A DNA stretch of 64,000 nucleotides from Desulfobacteraceae bacterium (GTDB taxonomy: Bacteria > Desulfobacterota > Desulfobacteria > Desulfobacterales > Desulfosalsimonadaceae), in assembly GCA_011389515.1 (NCBI GenBank), contig JAABUA010000004.1, positions 1-64,000 of the forward strand, written 5' to 3'. The stretch's first letter is position 1. Each line of letters opens with the position of its first letter. The notes beneath the pieces were generated by a model. The model was not told the DNA's origin. It did not search any database and was given only the letters and a program-made list of their open reading frames with translations. Shown piece by piece: positions 29,471 through 37,940 of the stretch. A program made the translations under genes and the position numbers.

Positions 29471-30091
29471 ATGCTTTTAGATACGCGACCTGCTGGATGG
29501 AAAGTTTTTTTGCATGCAATCATGGTGGTTGGGGTATTGTTTTTTTTACTGCATGTGCCGGTGGCCGCAGATCCGCTCAAAGGGGAAAATGATGTTTTCC
29601 CGTTGTTTGGAACCGGTCCGGTGGACGTCCGCATCTATGCGAGTTATTTCTGTCCGCCATGCAGGGCCCTGGAACCGGAGTTGGAACCGATTGTAAAGGA
29701 ACTGGTTGAAACCGATACAATCCGGGTCACATTTGTGGATGTGCCCTTTGCTCAGGCCATGCCATACATCCAACATTTCCTCTACGCCCTTCATGAAGAC
29801 AACCGCCTGGATAATGCGTTCACGGTGCGGCATATCCTTTTCGAGGTAGCCAAAAAATACGGCGACGCTGATGATATCCGCCAGGCCTTTGAAAATGAGG
29901 GGATCTTGTATGCGCCATTTGACCCGACAGCGGTTTTTATGGAGTTCAACCGGTTTTTACAGGAAGACGGCATTCGAAGCACGCCTTCGGCGACCATCCG
30001 TATAAACGGGGAAACCAATCTCTATACCGGCGGAAGGAATATACTGCCGGCTCTGGAAGATCTCAGAAGCGGCAAAGATGATCCAAAATAA
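29471..30091 (+). CDS. DsbA-like periplasmic thiol oxidoreductase
   Basis: 206 residues. A membrane-spanning signal/anchor (residues ~11-34) is followed by a thioredoxin-fold domain: the active site is SYFCPPCRALEPEL (CPPC) and the cis-Pro loop is GIRSTPSATIRING, with a helical insert between them. It probably oxidises or isomerises disulfides in exported proteins. The next gene, a VKOR-like membrane protein, overlaps it by 14 bp, so the pair could form a DsbA/DsbB-type relay. It lies just downstream of a composite repeat, and the promoter is unclear. Confidence 0.82.
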   Translation: MLLDTRPAGWKVFLHAIMVVGVLFFLLHVPVAADPLKGENDVFPLFGTGPVDVRIYASYFCPPCRALEPELEPIVKELVETDTIRVTFVDVPFAQAMPYIQHFLYALHEDNRLDNAFTVRHILFEVAKKYGDADDIRQAFENEGILYAPFDPTAVFMEFNRFLQEDGIRSTPSATIRINGETNLYTGGRNILPALEDLRSGKDDPK

Positions 30092-30569
30092 ACTTACAGC
30101 CGAAAAAGCCTTCTCACAAGCGGATGCCGTCCGCAAATCGGTAAACCTCATCCTGCCTTTTTTCGCGGTAGGGGTCGTTTTCGCCAACATGATCTGCGAT
30201 ACCGGGTGCACATACCTGTCCGGCTCCCTTTTCGGCATGGACCTCCATTATCTGGGATTCATGCTGGCTGCTACAATCCTGATTTTCAGCCTGCCCATGA
30301 AAAATTCGGACTACCGGATGGTTGCCCGCCATGCAAGGGCCTGCCTGCTCTGCATGGCTGTTGGCGGCGGCACGGTTTTGCTCCATTTCCAGTGGGTCAA
30401 TGAAATTTTCTGCCCTTTTTGCCTTGCCTACGGTGCGCTGATCTTCATATTGTTTATATTCAATGTCAACCGAACCATCCTCATGGCCGCCGCCATTTCC
30501 TTTGCCGCAGGCCTGTTTGTTTTTGCATTGTTTTTCGAAGGATCGGCCAGGCCGGTTTTCCATTTCTGA
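30078..30569 (+). CDS. VKOR/DsbB-like membrane disulfide oxidoreductase
   Basis: 163 residues with four to five transmembrane helices. The extracytoplasmic pair CDTGC comes early, and the helix-embedded FCPFCLAYGA matches the CxxC redox centre of vitamin K epoxide reductase-like proteins. It would reoxidise the adjacent DsbA-like protein and pass electrons to quinone. Translation is coupled to the dsbA-like gene by a 14 bp overlap. The family call is by motif and topology, not overall similarity. Confidence 0.68.
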   Translation: MIQNKLTAEKAFSQADAVRKSVNLILPFFAVGVVFANMICDTGCTYLSGSLFGMDLHYLGFMLAATILIFSLPMKNSDYRMVARHARACLLCMAVGGGTVLLHFQWVNEIFCPFCLAYGALIFILFIFNVNRTILMAAAISFAAGLFVFALFFEGSARPVFHF

Positions 30570-30581
30570 ACGTTTCAACGA

Positions 30582-31409
30582 CTATTCGTCTCCCACTGCG
30601 GCTTTTCGTATCGAGAGAAATACCTCATGGGTATTGATCTGGTTTTGTTCTGCAATCTGCCGGATGGTTTGATCCGGCACGGCAATGATGCTGCTGCCTG
30701 CCATTTGTTCCAGCACATGGGGCAAAGAAAGTCCATATTCACTGCAAATCTCTGTTAACCGGCGGTTCCCGAATCCTTTTTCCGGTTCGTCCGGAAAGAT
30801 TTTACCCGTCTCCGGATTATCTTCCGGCTTCATCAGCAAGTACAGTTGCTGCGGCGTGATATTGTGTTGCGTTGCGATTTCCAAAAGTGACTGCTGGTCA
30901 TCCTGTACAAGGATGCCGGCGTTTTGCAAACGATTGCGGCTTTCCTGGAGGTCCAGCCCCACCCTCTCGGTAAAATCCTCCAGGCTTGAATGCTCCGCGT
31001 GCCCATACGGCGGGTCCCCGTAATTTCTGGCAGCCGACTCCTTGATGGATTCACTGAAGAGGAGCACCCAGCTAAAGGGCTGTATTTCCATGTATGCACC
31101 AACCGTGCAGATGATCACGAGAATCAGCGAGATAGAAAACGCACGGGTAAATATTGTTACCTGTTTCAGTTTGTTTTTCAGATACGCAACGAGCGGTTTC
31201 CAATTGTAATAGATATGAAGAAAGATCGCCAGTAGGAACAATATGCCGATGATGATGTGCTGGTTGGCCCCCTCGGTTTTGGTCAACCCCCAGAAACGCC
31301 AGTCCGTCCAGTTGGCAACGCGCCCTTGGGGGGCAATGTAGAGCGCAACACTGTTAAGCACCAGCACCAGAAAGGATATCAAAGCCGCCAATGAAGTGAT
31401 TTTTCGCAT
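30582..31409 (-). CDS. DUF4405 membrane protein
   Basis: About 275 residues. The first ~110 hold three transmembrane helices with DUF4405 features: HIIIGILFLLAIFLHIYYNW, whose His residues could bind heme, and preceding TDWRFWGLTK. A ~165-residue soluble part follows with two or three short helix-turn-helix-like repeats (LLEIATQHNITPQQLYLLM, then LTEICSEYGLSLPHVLEQM), each reading like a small LysM- or HTH-style unit. It is convergent with the VKOR-like gene, with only 12 bp between them. The family is often found with redox or cytochrome genes; function unknown. The start is taken at ATG 31409 where the first helix begins. Confidence 0.75.
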   Translation of the reverse strand: MRKITSLAALISFLVLVLNSVALYIAPQGRVANWTDWRFWGLTKTEGANQHIIIGILFLLAIFLHIYYNWKPLVAYLKNKLKQVTIFTRAFSISLILVIICTVGAYMEIQPFSWVLLFSESIKESAARNYGDPPYGHAEHSSLEDFTERVGLDLQESRNRLQNAGILVQDDQQSLLEIATQHNITPQQLYLLMKPEDNPETGKIFPDEPEKGFGNRRLTEICSEYGLSLPHVLEQMAGSSIIAVPDQTIRQIAEQNQINTHEVFLSIRKAAVGDE

Positions 31410-31518
31410 GATGAAAATGCAAGGCCTCTTTTGCTTGTATAACAATTTGCAATTTCTACACCGCAATGCCTATGCCAATGCGATAAACAATCTTGCTTAC
31501 AAAACAAACCTGCTTTAA

Positions 31519-31547
31519 TTGACATCTTCCAATTAAATATATATATT
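31519..31547 (+). promoter_or_regulatory. Sigma-70-type promoter with AT-rich operator-like spacer
   Basis: TTGACA, 17 bp, TATATT. Downstream bases TATATGTCGATTTACTGAAAA match TTTATCGATTTATTAAAA after the permease promoter at 27534. It would drive the small gene at 31667. Confidence 0.6.
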
Positions 31548-31666
31548 ACTATATGTCGATTTACTGAAAAAAATAAGATGCCAACAAAGATATTGGGCCG
31601 AAAGACAATGTTGAAATAGGTTCTATTGTTGTGGCTCAAAACACATGCCATAGGGAGCAGAAAATC

Positions 31667-31819
31667 ATGCCCAGAATCAAGGATATTCAGATAAAAATGA
31701 CAGCTGACGAAGTCCAGGAGATTTTATCCATTGCCTTGGATGAGGATCACGATAAAGCCTTTCATTTTATTTGCGACCAATTGGCCAAAAAGGTAGAAAA
31801 AGCGCTACAACAGCAATGA
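31667..31819 (+). CDS. Small charged helical protein, unknown
   Basis: 50 residues, preceded by GGGAG at good spacing. The sequence is predicted helical (MTADEVQEILSIALDEDHDK) with balanced charge and no Cys or signal. Its promoter resembles that of the ArsP-like permease operon, so it may belong to the same regulon. No family recognised. Confidence 0.6.
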   Translation: MPRIKDIQIKMTADEVQEILSIALDEDHDKAFHFICDQLAKKVEKALQQQ

Positions 31820-31893
31820 GTGCCGGTATTCGAGGTCAGTTATGGCCCCGGCCAGAAAAATCGATATGCTGGTTGAAATACTCAATATGCGGT

Positions 31894-32118
31894 CTATTTT
31901 TCCATGTCCTTTTTCATCTGTTCAAATTCTTCTCTGGTGATTTCGCCTTTTGCATAGCGTTTTTTGAGTATCTCTCTTGCTGATTCAAAATCCCCCCGAC
32001 AGAAAGGGCGGCCCCCCCGTATAAAAATCAAATAGAGCATGATTAAAAAAAAGATCACCATAAACGCAGGCATCATAGGGAAAAGCCCCCAGTTATTCCA
32101 GAAATATCCCGGTCCCAT
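31894..32118 (-). CDS. SHOCT-domain small membrane protein
   Basis: 74 residues: one transmembrane helix (FMVIFFLIMLYLIFIRGG) followed by a cytoplasmic SHOCT motif (ARE-ILKKRYAKGEITREEFE), a short oligomerisation module common at the C-termini of bacterial membrane proteins. AAGGAGCC lies before the ATG. Role unknown. Confidence 0.85.
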   Translation of the reverse strand: MGPGYFWNNWGLFPMMPAFMVIFFLIMLYLIFIRGGRPFCRGDFESAREILKKRYAKGEITREEFEQMKKDMEK

Positions 32119-32189
32119 ATGAATTGGCTCCTTTCGCAGCGTTATCTTGGCCAGGTCTTGCCGTAATTAATCAAAAATAGACATATTTT

Positions 32190-32202
32190 TCGACATTGTC
32201 GA
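32190..32202. promoter_or_regulatory. Perfect 13-bp palindrome TCGACATTGTCGA
   Basis: An odd-length perfect palindrome between the divergent SHOCT gene and the small gene at 32229, in AT-rich DNA. It is a plausible operator for either. The regulator is unknown. Confidence 0.45.
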
Positions 32203-32228
32203 CATTTTGAAATCAAAATAAGGAGTCG

Positions 32229-32354
32229 ATGTGTGCTCATCTACCAACCACCTGGATTGAAGCCGATGGAAACGCGGCTGATGCACTGAAACATGACAAT
32301 CTTCCCGTTTTGACCTTGAAAAGTCATACAGGGGTCAAACAATTGTTACAGTAA
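32229..32354 (+). CDS. Possible 41-residue protein
   Basis: A short frame beginning ATGTGTGCTCATCTACC directly behind AAGGAGTCG, a good ribosome-binding site. The product is polar, with no signal or metal motif. It could be a leader peptide or a remnant. It ends 95 bp before btaA, which has its own ribosome-binding site. Confidence 0.35.
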   Translation: MCAHLPTTWIEADGNAADALKHDNLPVLTLKSHTGVKQLLQ

Positions 32355-32448
32355 TGAGGTATCATTATTAAAAACCATAGTGCAGAACAAAAATCAAAGA
32401 ATTGTAACGTTTTTTATAAAAACCCGGCGACAGGTTGGAGCTCTTCTT

Positions 32449-33612
32449 ATGAAAACATTTTTCAACTCTCTAAACGATGGATTATTTCAGATGGTCCACG
32501 GCAATCGCCTCATCTACAACACCTGCTGGGAAGATCCGGCGATTGACCGCAAATTTCTGTCGCTTGATCCGGATAGCAGGATTGTGATGATCACTAGTGC
32601 AGGCTGTAATGCATTGGACTATCTGCTTGATAATCCTGCCCAGATCCATGCCGTTGATGTTAATCCTCGCCAGAATGCATTGCTTGAACTCAAGATGGCG
32701 TTGATTCATAGGGGTGATTATGATGATTTGTTTAAAATGTTCGGAAATGGCACCCATGATAATTACCTGCGCATCTATCAATCCATACGGGATAACCTTT
32801 CGGAAGATGCCAGAAGTTTCTGGGATGGGAAGATCCGTTATTTCAAACCGGGTCGGGGATTGCGTCGATCATTTTTTTATCACGGCACTTCCGGATGGGT
32901 GGCTTGGTTTTTCAGAATGTATGTTTTTTATATCAAGCGCCGGGCCGGCCGGTATGTACAGGAATTGCTATCGGCTGAAACACTTGGGCAGCAGCGTGAG
33001 ATTTATGAACGGATCGATAAGTGCCTCTGGGACAGGTTCAACCGATGGATCATCCGACAGCCGGCCCTCATGTCGTTGGTCGGGGTTCCAAGATCTCAGA
33101 TCGGCCTGATTGATGAGACTTATCCCGGCGGGTTGGAGCGTTTCGTGCGCGACAAACTCCAACGTGTATTTACCACCGTGCCAATCCGGAATAATTATTT
33201 CTGGCGGGTATATCTCAAAGGCGCCTATGCAGCGAAATGCTGCCCCAATTATCTCAAAACCGAAAATTTTCAGCATCTTCAACATAATATAAACAAAATT
33301 CGAACCTATACCCTTACACTGACGCAATTTCTCCGGCAATATCCCGGTCGCTATTCCCATTATATTCTACTGGACCATCAGGACTGGATGGCCGGTAACG
33401 CACCGGATGCCCTTGAGGAGGAATGGGGACTGATATTGGAAAACAGCACCCCGGGGACTAAAATCCTGTTTCGTTCTGCTGGAACGGACAACGGATTTCT
33501 CCCCCGGGCGGCAAGGGAAGCCCTGCGTTTTTCCACGCGTGAGGCCCAAGCTCTTCATCTTACAGATCGTGTTGGCACCTACGGGAGCCTTTATTTGGCG
33601 GAGGTTGTATAA
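32449..33612 (+). CDS. btaA: BtaA-like diacylglycerol 3-amino-3-carboxypropyltransferase
   Basis: About 387 residues of the DUF3419/BtaA family, which transfers the 3-amino-3-carboxypropyl group of S-adenosylmethionine to diacylglycerol, the first step of DGTS betaine-lipid synthesis. Signatures seen are LIYNTCWEDPAIDRKFL (the family Y-x2-x-WEDP-x2-D motif), IVMITSAGCNALDYLLDNP as the SAM-binding loop, and HAVDVNPRQNALLELK. A late LLDHQDWMA segment is also family-typical. ATG 32449 follows GGAG at 8 bp. The stop overlaps the btaB start (TAATG). Betaine lipids replace phospholipids under phosphate limitation, which fits the phosphorus genes nearby. Confidence 0.88.
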   Translation: MKTFFNSLNDGLFQMVHGNRLIYNTCWEDPAIDRKFLSLDPDSRIVMITSAGCNALDYLLDNPAQIHAVDVNPRQNALLELKMALIHRGDYDDLFKMFGNGTHDNYLRIYQSIRDNLSEDARSFWDGKIRYFKPGRGLRRSFFYHGTSGWVAWFFRMYVFYIKRRAGRYVQELLSAETLGQQREIYERIDKCLWDRFNRWIIRQPALMSLVGVPRSQIGLIDETYPGGLERFVRDKLQRVFTTVPIRNNYFWRVYLKGAYAAKCCPNYLKTENFQHLQHNINKIRTYTLTLTQFLRQYPGRYSHYILLDHQDWMAGNAPDALEEEWGLILENSTPGTKILFRSAGTDNGFLPRAAREALRFSTREAQALHLTDRVGTYGSLYLAEVV

Positions 33613-34346
33613 TGAGCCCGCCTGTATCCATTCCCCTTGAACGCTATTATCGTTTTCATTCTCCGATCTATGATGCCACCCGATGGACTTTTCTGTTCGG
33701 CCGAACGGCATTGATCAGGAAAATTTCAGACCATATCCGCCCAAGACGGATACTTGAAATCGGCTGCGGGACGGGAAAAAATCTTGTTTTACTGACAAGG
33801 TATTTTCCGGATGCCGACATCACCGGGCTGGATCTTTCGGTAGACATGCTGCGGCGTGCATCCGGGAAATTTGACGAACGGGCAGTCAAACCCCACCTGA
33901 TCCACGGCAATTACTCCCAAGCACTGCATTCCGGACCGTCTTATGATCTGATTGTTTTTTCCTATACCCTGTCGATGATCAATCCCGGTTTCGGTCAGGC
34001 ATTGGACAATGCCCGTTGTGATCTGTCTCCTGGCGGCATGATCGCAGTGGTCGATTTTGATGATTCTCCGGCCAACCGTTTTAAATCCTGGATGAAGGTC
34101 AACCACGTCCGTATGGATGGGCACCTGCTGCCCGTGTTGAACCGCTTGTTTGAACCCTTACACCAATCCGTAAAGAAGGCGTATGGCGGACTTTGGCGCT
34201 ATTTCATGTTTATCGGCCTAAGGCAGATGGAGAGCACAGCAGCTTCTTCAGTTCTTTCCGCCGGATTATATGATTCTTTTTCTGATGAACGTGACGAGTA
34301 TTTCCATGGTGATCACCACCAGGAATATGGTAAACAAGATCAATGA
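33612..34346 (+). CDS. btaB: BtaB-like N-methyltransferase of betaine lipid synthesis
   Basis: 244 residues. A class I SAM methyltransferase with motif I ILEIGCGTGKNLVLL and the BtaB-like N-terminus RYYRFHSPIYDATRWTFLFG; it would perform the three N-methylations that convert the BtaA product to DGTS. It is coupled to btaA by overlapping TAATG. The last ~27 codons run across the 3' end of the convergent phnE gene (81 bp overlap) and are polar and His-rich, so the natural C-terminus was probably shorter and has been extended by readthrough into neighbouring DNA. Confidence 0.88.
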   Translation: MSPPVSIPLERYYRFHSPIYDATRWTFLFGRTALIRKISDHIRPRRILEIGCGTGKNLVLLTRYFPDADITGLDLSVDMLRRASGKFDERAVKPHLIHGNYSQALHSGPSYDLIVFSYTLSMINPGFGQALDNARCDLSPGGMIAVVDFDDSPANRFKSWMKVNHVRMDGHLLPVLNRLFEPLHQSVKKAYGGLWRYFMFIGLRQMESTAASSVLSAGLYDSFSDERDEYFHGDHHQEYGKQDQ

Positions 34347-35063
34347 TACCCGGTTCCAGTAAAATAGATTCATTGCTGTATCCAAAGCCATTCCAATGCC
34401 TCCGGCGCCCACCAGCCCCAGAACCGCAGATTCGCGGACATTTATGTCCCATCGGAACAGGATAATGGACCAGAAAGCCGGTTGAACCTGCGGCCAGTAA
34501 CCCTTGATAAAAATACTGAGCCATGGGGCGCCGGCAGCTTTAAGCGCTTCAATCGGACCGCTGTCCGTTTCATTCAGGGCTTCGGACAGGAGTTTGCCCA
34601 CAAAGCCTATGGATCGAAAGGCAATGGCCATGACCCCGGCAACAGCTCCGGGGCCGAACACGGCAACAAACAGCAAAGCCCATACAAGGGTATTGACGGA
34701 GCGCGATGAAACCAGGATCAGCCTGGCCGCCATATTCAGCATCCGCCAGGGTAAAATTTTGTTTGAGGCAGCCATGGCAATGGGTACGGCCATTATTACC
34801 GTCCCTATGGTTCCAAGAGTGGCCACATGCATTGTTTCAACAAGCGCATGGTGGACGCCTCCGGCATAATGCCCTGTATCCATGGGCCACATTCTGGAAA
34901 GGAGATCCATCATCTGGTAGGGTGCATCCACGATGAATTCCGGAATCACCTCCACTGTCCTTATGGAAAATACAATGGCCGCTACAGACAATAGATACAC
35001 GGAAAACCGCAGAAATCGCTCCGCAGGAGTGAACCTGTTCCACTGGCGGCCTGGAGCGGTCAT
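34266..35063 (-). CDS. phnE: PhnE-type phosphonate/phosphite ABC permease (second copy, intact)
   Basis: 265 residues with about six transmembrane helices. It has the EAA-type loop SEALNETDSGPIEALKAAGA, which contacts the ATPase, and the PhnE-typical NVRESAVLGLVGAGGIGMAL. The start overlaps the stop of the first permease (ATGA). It is complete, but its partners are not: the preceding permease is truncated, the binding protein is cut, and no phnC ATPase is present. It can function only if another locus supplies those parts. Confidence 0.88.
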   Translation of the reverse strand: MTAPGRQWNRFTPAERFLRFSVYLLSVAAIVFSIRTVEVIPEFIVDAPYQMMDLLSRMWPMDTGHYAGGVHHALVETMHVATLGTIGTVIMAVPIAMAASNKILPWRMLNMAARLILVSSRSVNTLVWALLFVAVFGPGAVAGVMAIAFRSIGFVGKLLSEALNETDSGPIEALKAAGAPWLSIFIKGYWPQVQPAFWSIILFRWDINVRESAVLGLVGAGGIGMALDTAMNLFYWNRVSLILFTIFLVVITMEILVTFIRKRII

Positions 35064-35710
35064 TGAAAGATCTTCCTCACCTGGTCGGTCAATGCCTCGC
35101 CAATCATTATCAGGGCAATTATTGTCAGAAGTATGGCTGAAACAAAATCATAGTCAAAGCGCTGAAATGCAGCAAAAAGGGTCCCGCCGATGCCTCCGGC
35201 GCCCACTATTCCGACCATGGTGGAATTGCGAAAGTTTACTTCTATCTGATATGTGCTGAAGTTGAGAAATCTGCCAAAGACCTGGGGCATGACCCCGAAA
35301 AGGATAATATTGGAAAAGGACGCTCCGGTAGCCCGGATTGCTTCCACCTGCTTCAATGAAATTTCTTCAATGGCTTCGGCAAATAGTTTGGCGATAAACC
35401 CGATGGAAAAGACAACAAGCGCAGCAATTCCGGCTGCAGCACCAAAACCGATGGCCTTAACGAAAAGGATGGCCATAATCACCGGATGAAAAGAGCGGCA
35501 GATGATGATAAAGCCCCTGACCGGCCAGGTAACGAATCCGGGCATGAGGTTCCTGGCAGCCAGAAAACCAACCGGCAGGGAAAGGGTTATTCCCAAGGCC
35601 GAGGCCAGAATGGCAATTTGAAGGCTCTCAATCAGGTCTTCGAACAGAATTTTCCACCTGGTAAAATCGGGCGGCAACATTCGGCCGATAAATGCGGCGC
35701 CGTTCTCCAT
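35060..35710 (-). pseudogene. phnE: PhnE-type permease lacking its N-terminus
   Basis: 216 residues starting at ENGAAFIGRMLPPDFTRW, which in intact PhnE proteins lies ~45-50 residues in. The first transmembrane helix is therefore missing. The rest is well conserved: the loop AEAIEEISLKQVEAIRATGA and NFRNSTMVGIVGAGGIGGTL. The frame is open and might still be translated from ATG 35710, but that codon sits at the fusion junction with the truncated phnD and has no good ribosome-binding site. I regard it as the 3' remnant of a deletion. Confidence 0.75.
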
Positions 35711-36008
35711 CGGTGTAATAAGCCACTCTCTTTCCGGTGGCCTTGGAAAGGTAGTCCAAAAAATCAGTGAACAGATCCCTGTACACTACCGGATCTTCCA
35801 CAGGCGTGTATGTAAAAATCAAAGTGCCAGGGTTCTTCCACTGTTTAGGGTCCATAGGCGGATCGGCAACAAGGTCCTTGTCCTCATCACAATACATGGG
35901 ATCAAGAATTCCCCGATTGCCGCATTCCTGAGCTGCTGTGATTCCTGCAAAGCATGCCACCAGCATCATTGCTATAAAAACCTTCAGCCAATTTATTTTT
36001 TTATCCAT
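35628..36008 (-). pseudogene. phnD: Truncated PhnD-type substrate-binding protein
   Basis: The frame starts with a signal peptide (VFIAMMLVACFAGITAAQE) and the N-terminal lobe of a phosphonate/phosphite-binding protein (NPGTLIFTYTPVEDPVVYRD, then FLDYLSKATGKRVAYYT). Homology stops at residue ~100, near 35707, where the frame runs out of phase into phnE. Family members are about 300 residues. So roughly two thirds of phnD, the whole of phnC and the phnE N-terminus are missing, best explained by one internal deletion. Confidence 0.75.
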
Positions 36009-36438
36009 TAAACATCCCTCCGTATAAATAAAATGTGTTTAGCCAAATCCATACCGGCAGAATATACCTTGACCGGGTTACAGTTATCATCACAAAAACT
36101 TTCAGTTACAAGATTAGAAATAGAGAAGGCGCGACATGCAGACACCCGCTCGCCGCCTGCCGTATTGCAATTTCAATCCTGCCACACTATAGGTTCCACC
36201 CATGGCAATCCAGTGACAACCTCATGTAATCTACACAAAAAGCTTGTGACAATATCATGATATCAACACAATGCTTGGTGCACATACAAAAGCCAGCAAG
36301 GTCCTGCGCGCCATGCCGGCTGAAAACCATTGCTGTTATAGGCTTGAAGCGGCAGCGAAAAACCTGCCGGCCAGCTTATCACCAAGAGAAAAAAAAGAGA
36401 TAAAAGGCAAGTGAGAAAATTTGCAATGGGTCTGGTTT
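36009..36438. other. Intergenic region upstream of the phnD remnant
   Basis: 430 bp between phnD and the 3' end of the PhoH-type gene, both on the minus strand. No supported gene. On the minus strand two TTGTCAC words stand 33 bp apart (three 11-bp steps), which is reminiscent of PhoB box spacing but with poor intermediate repeats. The promoter of the phn remnant should be here. Confidence 0.35.
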
Positions 36439-37797
36439 TTAAAGGAGGTTGCTTGCCATTTCCGCAAGTTCGGATCTTTCACCCTTTTCAAGCGTGATGT
36501 GGGCGTATGGTTTTTGTCCCTGCATCCTTTCAATTAAATAACTCAGCCCATTGGACAGGGTGTCGAGGTAGGGGTGGTCGATTTGAAAAATGTCGCCTGT
36601 AAAGACCATTTTGGTCCCTTCACCGGAGCGGGTGATAATGGTTTTGACTTCATGGGGGGTTAGATTCTGGGCTTCATCGACAATAAAAAAAATCTTTACC
36701 AGGTTGCGCCCACGGATATAGGACAAAGGAGCGATGACCAGCTTGTCATTTTCAAGCAATTCGTTAACTCGCAGGTATGCTGGCTGATTTTCCGAAAACT
36801 GATTTTGAATCACAGAAAGATTGTCAAAAAACGGCTGCATATACGGATCGAGTTTCGCCTGTATGTCGCCTGGCAAAAACCCCATATCGCGATTGCTCAA
36901 CGGAACAATGGGGCGAGCCATGAAAATCTGCCGGTAATGCTTTTTTGCCTCCAAAGCGGCGGCGATCGCTAAAAGTGTTTTTCCGGTCCCGGCTTTTCCG
37001 GTGATGCTTACAAGCGGTATGCCGGGATCGAGCAGTGCGTCCAATGCGAAAATTTGTTCCGCATTGCGGGGTGTAATGTTGTAGGCCGATTTTTTTTCAA
37101 CACGACGCAGGGTGCCCATTGCCGGGCAGTTGCGGGCAAGCGCTGATTTTTTATGGTTTCGGATCACCACATATTCATTAAACCGAAGCGGTGGGGATAC
37201 GGGAATATCGGAAAGCGCAACTTCATAAGGCTTTTGATACAATTGATCGATTTTTGTCAAATCAGCGAATTCGACAATACGCTTTCCGGAATACAGTGAA
37301 TTGATGTCATGTACATGATCACTGGTGTAATCCTGGGCTTTAAGGCCCATGGATTTAGCTTTCATCCGCAGGTTGACATCCTTGGTAACCAGAATGACGC
37401 TCAGGTTCGTTTTTTCTCCGGCCAGGCAATAGGCTGCATTCAGGACGCGATGGTCGTTTTTGTGACGGGAAAAGTTGATTTCAAGGTCTGGATGAAATTC
37501 GCACTCAAGCCGAACGGACACTTTCCCGCCCTTATCACCGATTTCAATCCCGCCGTTAAAAAGCTGATCTCCGCTCAAGGCATCCAGGGCGCGCAGAAAT
37601 TCACGGGCATGGTAGTTCAGGGTTTCACTCCCCTTTTTAAACTGGTCCAGCTCTTCGAGAACAGAGATTGGAATATGGATGTTGTGTTCTTCAAAGTGAT
37701 ACAGGCAGGCGCTGTCATGGAGGATCACGTTGGTATCCAGAACAAAATCTTTTTGGGCGTCAGATTGCGTTACATCCCCTTGGTGCTCATGCCACAT
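36439..37797 (-). CDS. PIN-PhoH ATPase/ribonuclease (PhoH2-like)
   Basis: 452 residues with an N-terminal PIN nuclease domain (DFVLDTNVILHDSACLYHF with acidic residues, later ILVTKDVNLRMKAKSMGL) and a C-terminal PhoH ATPase (Walker A ITGKAGTGKTLLAIAA, Walker B FIVDEAQNLTPHEVKT, FTGDIFQID). This PhoH2 architecture couples RNA unwinding to cleavage. ATG 37797 has AAAGGAG upstream. PhoH-family genes often respond to phosphate starvation, but this type is also constitutive; its presence in a phosphorus-rich neighbourhood is suggestive only. dksA lies 143 bp upstream on the same strand. Confidence 0.92.
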   Translation of the reverse strand: MWHEHQGDVTQSDAQKDFVLDTNVILHDSACLYHFEEHNIHIPISVLEELDQFKKGSETLNYHAREFLRALDALSGDQLFNGGIEIGDKGGKVSVRLECEFHPDLEINFSRHKNDHRVLNAAYCLAGEKTNLSVILVTKDVNLRMKAKSMGLKAQDYTSDHVHDINSLYSGKRIVEFADLTKIDQLYQKPYEVALSDIPVSPPLRFNEYVVIRNHKKSALARNCPAMGTLRRVEKKSAYNITPRNAEQIFALDALLDPGIPLVSITGKAGTGKTLLAIAAALEAKKHYRQIFMARPIVPLSNRDMGFLPGDIQAKLDPYMQPFFDNLSVIQNQFSENQPAYLRVNELLENDKLVIAPLSYIRGRNLVKIFFIVDEAQNLTPHEVKTIITRSGEGTKMVFTGDIFQIDHPYLDTLSNGLSYLIERMQGQKPYAHITLEKGERSELAEMASNLL

Positions 37798-37940
37798 AGC
37801 CCCGCACTCCTTTCGGCTCGCTGTTTACCTTTCTGCCCGTATAATCCATATGACCCTATTATTTTTACGATTGATTGCCAAAATGATGACATTTCATTAA
37901 AATCTCCGCCAAACCAATAGCCTTGCAGCCGTTGTTATAC

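Noticed and set aside
36180-36260. Possible Pho box upstream of the phnD remnant
   Set aside because: Two TTGTCAC words are 33 bp apart, but the intermediate 11-bp repeats do not match the consensus, so it is too weak to list as a site.
36439-37797. PhoH-type gene as proof of a phosphate-starvation regulon
   Set aside because: PIN-PhoH proteins are widespread and often not regulated by phosphate; no Pho box was found, so the link is only contextual.
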